Positions 17,033-24,371 of a stretch of 64,000 bases of DNA are shown in pieces. Location: the NCBI GenBank assembly GCA_019359355.1, contig JAHHHM010000004.1, forward strand, positions 62,001 through 126,000. Reading direction: 5' to 3'. This stretch comes from Microcoleus vaginatus WJT46-NPBG5. GTDB taxonomy: Bacteria > Cyanobacteriota > Cyanobacteriia > Cyanobacteriales > Oscillatoriaceae. A model generated the notes under the pieces. The model was not told the origin of the DNA and ran no database searches. It saw only the letters and a list, made by a program, of their open reading frames with translations. The translations under genes and the position numbers were made by a program. Positions within the stretch are counted from its first letter, which is position 1. The number at the start of each line of letters is the position of its first letter.

Positions 17033-17503
17033 TCAAGACTGCGTCACCTCTAAAAGGGTGGTCTGAGCTTGGGTTAAATACGGCTCCAACAGGGCTAGCG
17101 CCTGGGGTGATAGCAATCCCTTTAAACGCACTTGCAGCAGATGGTAGAGCTTTGTTTCAACGGCAACCATCTGATGGGTTTGCACTAAACCTTTCAGCCA
17201 CTCAAGCAGATTTTGTTGTAAAAAATCTCGGTCATTCAAAAGCATTGCCATCGCGCAATGACGCAAGATTAGCAACCAATTCTTTAAGGAGCGCTCTAAG
17301 AGTTCTTGGTTGGTATCGGGAAATGCTTTAATCAGTTGATCGGCAACGGGTTGGAAAATTGCGACTTCTTGCTCTCGCAGGAGTTCATAAGTTTTTAAAC
17401 TTTGAGCTAGGGAAATCGCGTAATGCTTAAAAGCGTCAAGTTCTTCTGTTTTCAAGTACCGGCTTTCTGCCTGATCGAGTAAGACTTCAATCTTTGGATT
17501 CAT
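17033..17503 (-). CDS. Phycobilisome-family protein, probably bilin-less (Slr0146-type)
   Basis: 156 aa and all-helical, with phycobiliprotein-like landmarks: N-terminal AESRYLKTEELDAFKHYA, central LRHCAMAMLLNDRDFL and terminal LKGLLSPQALALLEPY. The only cysteine is in LRHCAMA, which aligns with the RY[VI]TYA stretch of allophycocyanin rather than with the chromophore cysteine, so covalent bilin attachment is unlikely. It is a paralogue in architecture of 15587-16051. It lies 79 bp upstream of the V4R gene at 16297 and downstream of two more minus-strand genes, forming a four-gene arm. The assembly-factor role is by analogy with the PAP genes of Synechocystis. Confidence 0.78.
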   Translation of the reverse strand: MNPKIEVLLDQAESRYLKTEELDAFKHYAISLAQSLKTYELLREQEVAIFQPVADQLIKAFPDTNQELLERSLKNWLLILRHCAMAMLLNDRDFLQQNLLEWLKGLVQTHQMVAVETKLYHLLQVRLKGLLSPQALALLEPYLTQAQTTLLEVTQS

Positions 17504-17608
17504 CGGTTTACACTGATTGGGGAAGGTTTAAAAAAGATGAAGGATGAAGGGAAAACTTGGTGGGTTTATAAAAACTTCTTCCGTTTTCCTTTTGGTTACA
17601 AATGTTCG

Positions 17609-17959
17609 TTAAAACAAATCCACGAGATCCGCTAATGTGGTTTCTGCCGGCTCGGAAGGTGCGCTCACCGGCACGCTAGCAGATGGCTTTGGCAGCGAAC
17701 CAACTGCCGGCTTTCCTTCCCAAGGTAATGCCCGGAAAAATTCTGCCACCGGCACGGTTAAAGGCAGGGGCTGGCCATCTTGCTGCGCGTCTTGAAACGC
17801 TAGGGGTTGACCTTGCCAATTACAATTGCTAAAAAATTCTTGAACCGACTGTTGCAACCAATCAGAATGAACGGTAAAAAATGAAGCCTCAGCCGGAGAA
17901 TCTTTGGGTTGTTTTTTTTTGCCCGTCGCCTTTCCTTGCCCAGAAGTTTTAGCGGTCAT
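17609..17959 (-). CDS. Short protein with duplicated FFxxxxWxGxP motif
   Basis: 116 aa with a Lys-rich, probably disordered N-terminus. Two copies of the motif V-x-EFF-x4-W-x-G-x-P follow: VQEFFSNCNWQGQP and VAEFFRALPWEGKP. It ends in an acidic leucine-rich peptide, TLADLVDLF. No enzyme domain is visible, and it looks like an adaptor with short binding motifs. The start overlaps the stop of the upstream V4R gene by 4 bp (ATGA), so the two are translationally coupled. By position it corresponds to Slr0145 of the Synechocystis PAP cluster; that match is inferred from order, not alignment. Confidence 0.72.
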   Translation of the reverse strand: MTAKTSGQGKATGKKKQPKDSPAEASFFTVHSDWLQQSVQEFFSNCNWQGQPLAFQDAQQDGQPLPLTVPVAEFFRALPWEGKPAVGSLPKPSASVPVSAPSEPAETTLADLVDLF

Positions 17960-18687
17960 TTCAGTCTCTCTCCATCCAGCAAACGCTTCTGAATATCGCG
18001 GGCGGTGGCTCCTTCATTGAGCCAGAAAGATGCGGCATCAATTCGGTCTTTATTCCCTAGCAGAAACTTACAGTAGGTTTCTCCCATTGAATAACACTGA
18101 ATTTCAATGCAGTTCAGAGATTTTTTGACCAAACTGCTGAAGAAACCGGCAAATAGGCCGGCATAAAGATAGCAAACGGGTTTACCAACATCTCCTAATG
18201 TGCGAGCCACCGCTGAATCAAAAAGATTGATAAAGATAAATCCCTGCTTGCGATCACTCATGTCTACCTCCCACCGGCCCCATCCCTGAGCGGTGAAAGG
18301 CCACCACCAAGTTTCTAACAAAAACATTAAATTAGAACTGTGAATATCCCGTTCAAATTCTTTTTCAAACCACTCTCGAAAAACGACGGCATCCTTGGTT
18401 CCCCATTCGCAACCAATGGTGTACATGATGACGCCAGAAGCGTTGCCCACTTCTTCTTCTAAACCTTCTTGCAGGCCGATAATAAAGTCTTCACTGGTGA
18501 AAATATTTCGGCTGTCATTCCAGTCGGTAATAATGCCAGATTTGGGCTGCATCTGAAAAAAATCCTGAAACCCATAATGGTTATGTTTTTTAGGATACTT
18601 GCCTTTCTGGGAGTGTTTTTGGCCAGATGTCTGGGGCGCGGATGAGGCGGGGGTGAGCGCAAACTCCCTGTTAGTGGGGGTGGCCAT
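17956..18687 (-). CDS. V4R-domain protein (PAP-like cluster, Slr0144-type)
   Basis: 243 aa. It opens with a low-complexity, basic N-terminus (about 1-38), followed by a conserved HNHYGFQDFFQMQPKSGII block. A C-terminal V4R domain follows with KPVCYLYAGLFAGFFSSL, then IQCYSMGETYCKFLLG. Both cysteines of the V4R metal or ligand pair (Cys-x6-Cys) are kept here, unlike the second V4R protein at 16297. First gene of the minus-strand arm; its promoter should lie in 18688-19044. Slr0144 of Synechocystis, implicated in photosystem II assembly, is the likely counterpart. Ligand unknown; a tetrapyrrole is plausible. Confidence 0.82.
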   Translation of the reverse strand: MATPTNREFALTPASSAPQTSGQKHSQKGKYPKKHNHYGFQDFFQMQPKSGIITDWNDSRNIFTSEDFIIGLQEGLEEEVGNASGVIMYTIGCEWGTKDAVVFREWFEKEFERDIHSSNLMFLLETWWWPFTAQGWGRWEVDMSDRKQGFIFINLFDSAVARTLGDVGKPVCYLYAGLFAGFFSSLVKKSLNCIEIQCYSMGETYCKFLLGNKDRIDAASFWLNEGATARDIQKRLLDGERLK

Positions 18688-19044
18688 GTATGGACTCCTT
18701 GTTCGGTAACGGTTCCAGTGGGTTGAGCGTTAAATTGGGTGGCCGGAAAAGTGACTGCTCCAACTTCAGTTTATTCTCCCACAATGTCTTGTACAAGGCA
18801 GACTTGGGAAGGAGCGAAGCGTCGCACAGCCAGCATTTTTTTTGGGTAACTCGCTGCCGGCACTAAGCGGGTGAGCAGTTATACCGACACCTTGCTCCAG
18901 TCGAGACATTGCCGGCAACATCTCTAGACTAACTAATTAATAAGTTGCCGGTTAACTATGCAAAATTTAAGTTTTTTGACGGTAACTGATACCCTATCTG
19001 TGCTATGTTTTGGGCACGCAATCTAGTACGGATTTCAAGCATCT
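18688..19044. other. Divergent promoter region
   Basis: 357 bp separating the V4R gene (minus) from the pseudo-caspase gene (plus). No small gene or strong hairpin is visible. It must hold promoters in both directions. The stretch TGATACCCTATCTGTGCTAT near 18988 lies just before the plus-strand gene, but I cannot assign a promoter with confidence. Confidence 0.4.
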
Positions 19045-20892
19045 GTGGTGAAAAATCAGGCTTGCATCGCAATTGGTATTAACCAATATCAGTTCTTCCA
19101 GCCTTTAAGCTACGCCCAGCAGGATGCACAGGCGTTAGGAAATTTCTTGGTGGATGAAGCTCGCTTGCCGGCAGAGCGGTGTGTATTGCTCACAGACACT
19201 TCACCACCGGCATCTGATCACTCAACCTATCCGAGTAAAGAAAATATTCTGGCATGGCTGGATCGGCAGTGTCGGGAGCAAGTGCAGCCGGGTGATTTAT
19301 TGTGGTGCTTTTTCAGTGGCTATGGGATGAGCTGGGAAGGTCAAGATTTCTTGATGCCAGCAGAAGGCGACCCCACGGATATCCCGGCTACCGGCATCCC
19401 CATGCGAGAGCTGTTCGCCACGCTGAAGGCAGCGCCGGCAGACATGGTCGTGGTTTTGCTAGATATGAACCGCGCTTCTAGTATGCGAAGCCATGATGCG
19501 ATTGGAACCGAGACGGTGGAATTGGCCAAACGCTTGGAAATTCCAACCCTGCTTTCTTGCCGGCCTGGTCAGTTTTCCCGCGAAGTGAGTGCACTGCATC
19601 ACGGCTTGTTTACCGCAGCGCTTCTAGAAGGTTTGCGCTACAACCGCTGCATCGATCTCGATAGTTTGGAACGCTATCTCAACCACCGCTTGCCAGAGTT
19701 AAGCGAACACCACTGGCTGCCGGTGCAAGAACCGCTGATGGTGGTCAACCCGCGTGAAAAAATCCACCAGGTGATTTGGCCGCAAAATGACGCTGTGACC
19801 GCCAGTAAGGCAGTCGCAAGCCAGTTTTCATCTTCCAGTGAACCCCACCTCGGCAATGGCTTTGTGACGCCTTCGGTGGAGTATTCCCCACTCAACGGTA
19901 ATGGGTTTAATGGGAGTCGTCGCGAACCGGGTAATTTGGCTCTGCCGTCGGATGCTCCCTTAAAATCTGCTGGTGCGGGTTCGCAGATGGGGAAACCCGC
20001 CGCTGAGCCGGCTGATGCTGCACCTGTACTCTCGGGCAATGCCTCGGAAACTCCCAAATCTCAAGAGTCGGTGTCTTCCCAAAAGTGGGTGCTGTGGGGA
20101 GGCGCGGCGGCGTTGGTGTTGCTGTTGGGTGTGGCGGTGAGCCGGGTAACAACTGTGAACCAATCAGCACCGGAGACTAGCTCAATGGTCGCCGGCACTG
20201 ATGAAATAAGCCAGCCGGCAGCCGTACCAAAAGAGGCTACTACCGCTGCTCAGACGCCACAGGCAGCAGCGCCAACCCCTCAGCCGGTGCGGAGTCAAAC
20301 GCTTCTCGACAAAGCCATATTGACCATTCAGCCGGTTCAAGCCACGCATTTTAGTTCGGCGATCACCACTGCCGGTCAGATACCCCCCAATGATCCGCTC
20401 TACGCCGAAGCGCAGCAGAATATTGAGCGCTGGGGTGGGGTGATTTTGGATATTGCCATCGGACGCGCTAAACAGGGAAACTTTCAGGGAGCGATCTCAG
20501 CGGCTAAGCTGGTACCGAAAGAGCGGCCAGAATTAAACGCTCAAGCGCAAAAACTGATCGCTCAATGGCAACAGCTATTTAAAGTGCAGCAGGCGAATCA
20601 GAAATTGCTGAATAAGGCAGTCGGCTCGATCCGTCGGGGACAGCTTGATTCTTATACCTTGGCAATTGCGACTGCCGGTCAAATTCCTGCCGGCCAACCG
20701 AAATACGCAGAAGCTCAGAAATTAATCGCGCAGTGGAGTGCAGCGATGTTTAATGAAATTGCCCTATATCGAGCAGCACGCGGTCAATTCAGCGCGGCGA
20801 TAGAAGCGGCCAATTTAGTGCCGGCTTCTACCCCAACTTATGCGAAAGCTCAGAAAGCAATTGCCCAGTGGAAACCAAAAGTAAAGCGATAA
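19045..20892 (+). CDS. Pseudo-caspase (inactive peptidase C14-like) with TM helix and C-terminal repeats
   Basis: 615 aa with a GTG start. Residues 1-235 form a caspase/orthocaspase p20-like domain (ACIAIGINQYQFFQPLSYA). The histidine of SGHG is replaced by Tyr93 (FFSGYG) and the cysteine of DxC by Asn142 (LLDMNRAS), so the catalytic dyad is absent. A low-complexity linker leads to one transmembrane helix at about 347-368. Beyond it are repeats built around A-x-TAGQIP-x3-P-x-YAEAQ-x2-I-x-W, at about 430-615. The domain would be cytoplasmic if the tail is exported. Catalytically dead caspase homologues are known in cyanobacteria. It is divergent from the PAP-like arm; its repeat region may correspond to the TPR-like Slr0151 of that cluster, which is an inference to test. 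Confidence 0.85.
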   Translation: MVKNQACIAIGINQYQFFQPLSYAQQDAQALGNFLVDEARLPAERCVLLTDTSPPASDHSTYPSKENILAWLDRQCREQVQPGDLLWCFFSGYGMSWEGQDFLMPAEGDPTDIPATGIPMRELFATLKAAPADMVVVLLDMNRASSMRSHDAIGTETVELAKRLEIPTLLSCRPGQFSREVSALHHGLFTAALLEGLRYNRCIDLDSLERYLNHRLPELSEHHWLPVQEPLMVVNPREKIHQVIWPQNDAVTASKAVASQFSSSSEPHLGNGFVTPSVEYSPLNGNGFNGSRREPGNLALPSDAPLKSAGAGSQMGKPAAEPADAAPVLSGNASETPKSQESVSSQKWVLWGGAAALVLLLGVAVSRVTTVNQSAPETSSMVAGTDEISQPAAVPKEATTAAQTPQAAAPTPQPVRSQTLLDKAILTIQPVQATHFSSAITTAGQIPPNDPLYAEAQQNIERWGGVILDIAIGRAKQGNFQGAISAAKLVPKERPELNAQAQKLIAQWQQLFKVQQANQKLLNKAVGSIRRGQLDSYTLAIATAGQIPAGQPKYAEAQKLIAQWSAAMFNEIALYRAARGQFSAAIEAANLVPASTPTYAKAQKAIAQWKPKVKR

Positions 20893-20898
20893 AAGATC

Positions 20899-20935
20899 AG
20901 GGATGAGTCAGAAGTTATCTTCACTTCTCATCCCT
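20899..20935. terminator. Hairpin between convergent genes
   Basis: GGGATGAG at 20900 pairs with the CTCATCCC that ends at 20934, and an inner AGAAGT/ACTTCT pairing extends the stem. It lies 7-40 bp after the pseudo-caspase stop and before the end of the convergent phytochrome gene, so it may serve both. Confidence 0.65.
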
Positions 20936-20969
20936 TGAAATTGGCGCAGCCTTCTCCATGCCGGCTATT

Positions 20970-23492
20970 TTATTTGAGGGGAATTTCAATCCAAAATTCT
21001 GTTCCCCCGTTGGGTTGGGAAACGCATTTAAAATTCCCGCCGTGTTTTTCTACAACAATTTGATAGCTAATTGCTAAGCCAATTCCCGTGCCTTTACCGA
21101 CTGCTTTTGTGGTAAAGAAAGGATCGAACACTTGGTGCTGTAATTCCTCCGGAACACCAGGGCCATTGTCGGCAATTCGGATTGCAACAAATTGGGAATT
21201 GAGCTTTGACAATTCTTTTTCCTCGCTCCCCTTTCTTGGCTCTGCAGTTAGTAGAGAAGTGGTAATTGTAATTTGACTGGGATTGGCTCGAATCTGCGCC
21301 ATTGAGCGATGTTTATCATACTCTTCTAAGGCATCAATTGCATTGGCTAAAACATTCATAAATACTTGGTTTAACTGGCCGGCATAACACTCTATTAGCG
21401 GCAGTTCGCCATATTCTTTAATGATCTGAATGTTAGGCCGGTCTGGTTTAGGTTTGAGCCGGTTGCTCAAAATTAGCAGCGTACTATCTAACCCATCGTG
21501 AATATTCACCGGCTTCATTTCGGCTTCATCAACGCGGGAAAATGTTCGCAATGACTGCACAATCGAGCGGATGCGCTCAGCTCCCACTTTCATTGATTTT
21601 AACAGTTTTGGCAGGTCTTCAATCACAAACTTTAAATCCCTACGCTCAGCTTCCTCCTGAATTTCAGGCACCGCTTGGGGATAGTGTTTTGTGTAAAGAT
21701 TTAAAAGCTCAACCAAGTCTTGGGTGTAGTTATCTGCATGGGTCAGATTTCCGTAGATGAAGTTAACCGGGTTATTAATTTCGTGCGCCACACAGGCAAC
21801 CAGTTGGCCGAGAGAAGACATTTTTTCGGTTTGAACCAGTTGAGTTTGAGTGCGTTTCAGTTCATCTAAAGTAATTTCTAATTGATTGGCTTTTTCTCGC
21901 TCTCTTGATTCTGATTCTTGCAAAGCTTCATTTAATTTTGCCAATTCATCGGCTTTTCGCAGCACAATTTTAATCATGCCGTTTCTAAGTTCAAGTGCCG
22001 CCTCTCGTTCACACTTTTTCCACGGTAAAGATTTGAATTTTACCGTTTCTTTCCACAGCTTAAACGATCCTCTAGGCGAGAGGCGCAAGGTTCCATCATC
22101 TGCCACTTCAACGGCTTTATGGGGATTGCCGGCCCAATTTACAGTTTGAATTTCTTCCGGCCTAAACCAGAGGACGTAATTATGTTGAGTCTGGGAAATA
22201 GAAATCGCCAGTAACCCACTGGCTGTGTCTTTAAACGCTTCTGCTTCTGGATAAACGGTTGCTAACGAATCTGTATAAATAATTTCTTCAGTAAAATTTT
22301 TTGTCAGCCAAGTGAGCAAGCGATTGAGATCCTCTGCTGCCGGCGTTTCACCAATGAGCCGGCATTCACCCCCCAAACATACAGCAGCGCCTTGAGCGCT
22401 CACTAAGTCCAGCAAGTTTGGAGATTCTTCGTTACACAATCCCTCAACAAACTTACTTTCAAGCGACATCCTCTCAATTAGCTTAGCAGTGATCGATTTT
22501 AAGGCAATTTTATAATCGTAATCTTCATTTTCTTCCTTGGTGGATAAATCTAAAGACATCACTTGTCCTAGAAACTCACACGCTTTCCGCACCTCATAGC
22601 CAACGTACTTGGGTGATTGATGGTGACACGCAATCAGTCCCCATAGTTTCTGCCCTTTCATTAAGGATATAGACATGGAAGCGCTAACGCCCATGTTGTG
22701 CAAATACTCTATATGAATGGGCGAAACACTTCTAAGAACAGAAAAGCTTAAATCAAGTGATTTTTTAGTTAGCGGATTAATTTTGGGAGTAATTTCAGCC
22801 GGCAGATAATTGACATTGGCAATTAATCTTAGCCAGTTGGAACAATACAGAAGTCTAGCCTGTTTGGGAATATCAGAGGCGGGGTAGTGCAACCCTAAAA
22901 AAGGCGGCAAACTCTCTTGTTTCTCTTCAGCAATGATTTTTCCGTTCCCTTCTTCATCGAATTTATAGACCATCACTCGGTCAAATCCGCTAATTTCTCG
23001 CACTTCTCTAACAATGATTTGGCACAAGTTATGCAAGTTTGACGCGCCTTGAATTTTAGTTGAGGAGTCTCTGACCAAATTATAAAAACTAAAAAAACTA
23101 TTTTCGGGTTGAGAGGAAATTGGCTCCAATTCAAGAATTACACAACCATCTGCCCGATGAGCGATCCCATCAAAATGCTGAGTTTTATAGGGAAGAATGA
23201 CGGATACTCTAAAGGGATTGACCGTCTTTAATTCAGGCTGAGATAAGATTCTTTTTAAATCTTTGACTTGAGAGTTACCCAATAAAAAGCTTAAATTTTG
23301 ATTAATTAATTGCTGACTGGGAACGTTGAAAACTTGTAAAGTATTATTGCTAACTTGTAAAATTTCCAAATTGGGTTCTTGCAAGACAAAAAGAACCCCG
23401 TGAGGCTGAATCGCTCCAGGAATTTGAATGGGTTCTCTATCACAATTCGTTAAATCAACTTTTTGTGAGGTTTCAAGTTGGCGGCTACTCAT
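20970..23492 (-). CDS. Bacteriophytochrome-type sensor histidine kinase
   Basis: 840 aa, soluble, in the order PAS (about 15-125), GAF (140-310), PHY (320-505), coiled coil, HisKA and HATPase. The bilin cysteine is in the N-terminal extension (Cys17 in LTNCDREPIQIPG), the biliverdin-type site of bacteriophytochromes. The GAF position that holds Cys in Cph1 is Ile (LRSVSPIHIEYL). GAF keeps the PASDIP motif; PHY keeps the tongue motif PRGSF. The kinase has phospho-His near 568 (HEINNP), the N-box NVLANAIDAL and the G-boxes DNGPGVP and GKGTGIGLAI. This predicts a biliverdin-binding red/far-red photoreceptor autokinase (CphB/BphP class). No receiver domain is fused or adjacent. Its kinase half is very similar to that of the gene at 24372. 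Confidence 0.93.
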   Translation of the reverse strand: MSSRQLETSQKVDLTNCDREPIQIPGAIQPHGVLFVLQEPNLEILQVSNNTLQVFNVPSQQLINQNLSFLLGNSQVKDLKRILSQPELKTVNPFRVSVILPYKTQHFDGIAHRADGCVILELEPISSQPENSFFSFYNLVRDSSTKIQGASNLHNLCQIIVREVREISGFDRVMVYKFDEEGNGKIIAEEKQESLPPFLGLHYPASDIPKQARLLYCSNWLRLIANVNYLPAEITPKINPLTKKSLDLSFSVLRSVSPIHIEYLHNMGVSASMSISLMKGQKLWGLIACHHQSPKYVGYEVRKACEFLGQVMSLDLSTKEENEDYDYKIALKSITAKLIERMSLESKFVEGLCNEESPNLLDLVSAQGAAVCLGGECRLIGETPAAEDLNRLLTWLTKNFTEEIIYTDSLATVYPEAEAFKDTASGLLAISISQTQHNYVLWFRPEEIQTVNWAGNPHKAVEVADDGTLRLSPRGSFKLWKETVKFKSLPWKKCEREAALELRNGMIKIVLRKADELAKLNEALQESESREREKANQLEITLDELKRTQTQLVQTEKMSSLGQLVACVAHEINNPVNFIYGNLTHADNYTQDLVELLNLYTKHYPQAVPEIQEEAERRDLKFVIEDLPKLLKSMKVGAERIRSIVQSLRTFSRVDEAEMKPVNIHDGLDSTLLILSNRLKPKPDRPNIQIIKEYGELPLIECYAGQLNQVFMNVLANAIDALEEYDKHRSMAQIRANPSQITITTSLLTAEPRKGSEEKELSKLNSQFVAIRIADNGPGVPEELQHQVFDPFFTTKAVGKGTGIGLAISYQIVVEKHGGNFKCVSQPNGGTEFWIEIPLK

Positions 23493-23964
23493 GTTCTTAA
23501 CTGCTCCTGGTATAACTTCTATAAAACTGTGCTACGCTCACCGACATCACTCCAATTGTTAAAACCCGGCAGCGTTTATAAAAATAAAGAGACTGACGCT
23601 ATAGATCAACAAACAATCTCTAGTATTTTAAATCCTGGCAGTAGCGGCAACTCATTTGGCTTCGCCAACTTTCCTGCTTTTGTACCAGATGTAGCTAGAG
23701 TGCCCCACCGGCATCCCCTATTCCCTGATTTGATAAAACTTATAAGTTTATTGTGTTCTTCTGAAAACAGAAGTGACCTCTGTAAAAATAAGTATAAAAG
23801 ATTTAAGAAAAATTTGCCGACCTGGGACCCAATGAGCAAAGTCTCCAGGGTTGCCTCAGTAGCGAAGATTAAAATCCTTTACTTGAGCAAATATACTGAA
23901 ATAATTCTTTAAGCCGCGATGCCGGCGCAATCACAACCTGTCTCGTCCTTATTTTTAACCCTGA
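23493..23964. other. Spacer between the two photoreceptor kinases
   Basis: About 470 bp upstream of the bacteriophytochrome gene, so its promoter is expected here. A plus-strand frame of 144 codons crosses the region and the phytochrome start, but it shows no family features or ribosome binding site and I reject it. The region ends at the kinase remnant at 23965. Confidence 0.4.
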
Positions 23965-24133
23965 TTATTTAGTGTCGCTGGGAATTTCAATCCAAAATTC
24001 TGTGTCTTCGCCGGCATCTGAGAGACATTATAAGAGTGCCGCCGTGATTCTCAACAACGATTTGATCACTAATAGATAGCCCCAAACCCGTTGCTCTTTT
24101 GGCTTGTTTTGTAGTAAAGGAAGATCGCCTTTT
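23965..24133 (-). pseudogene. Frameshifted remnant of a histidine kinase ATPase C-terminus
   Basis: The minus strand encodes FTTKQAKRATGLGLSIS then DQIVVENHGG in one frame, and DAGEDTEFWIEIPSDTK followed by a stop at 23965 in the neighbouring frame. These are the G2 box and final strand of a HATPase domain like those of the two flanking kinases (GTGIGLAIS...EFWIEIP). The frame breaks between the two pieces, and nothing upstream at 24134-24371 continues the kinase. It is the decayed end of a third, related kinase gene. Confidence 0.83.
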
Positions 24134-24371
24134 TTACTCAAAGCCCTTTTGGCAGAGATTTGCAGATCTCGCGAACTACACCCCTAGTTAGGAAGATTTT
24201 TCAGTGCAGTTCCACATCTTGTTATTATTGAATTGTCGGTTTTTAGGACATCAATTAAAGCTGCGGATTTTATAAGCAGAAATTAAAGAAAAACTGGCAT
24301 TTCTAGAGTGACTTGAAAGCCGCTTCAAAATACCAGTTAGACAAATAATAACTACATTTACCACTAACTTG

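Noticed and set aside
20970-23492. Cph1-type phycocyanobilin phytochrome
   Set aside because: The GAF cysteine is replaced by Ile and the bacteriophytochrome cysteine Cys17 is present.
23478-23912. Plus-strand frame of 144 codons upstream of the phytochrome
   Set aside because: Overlaps the phytochrome start, has no recognisable motif, no ribosome binding site and an amino-acid composition typical of a chance frame.
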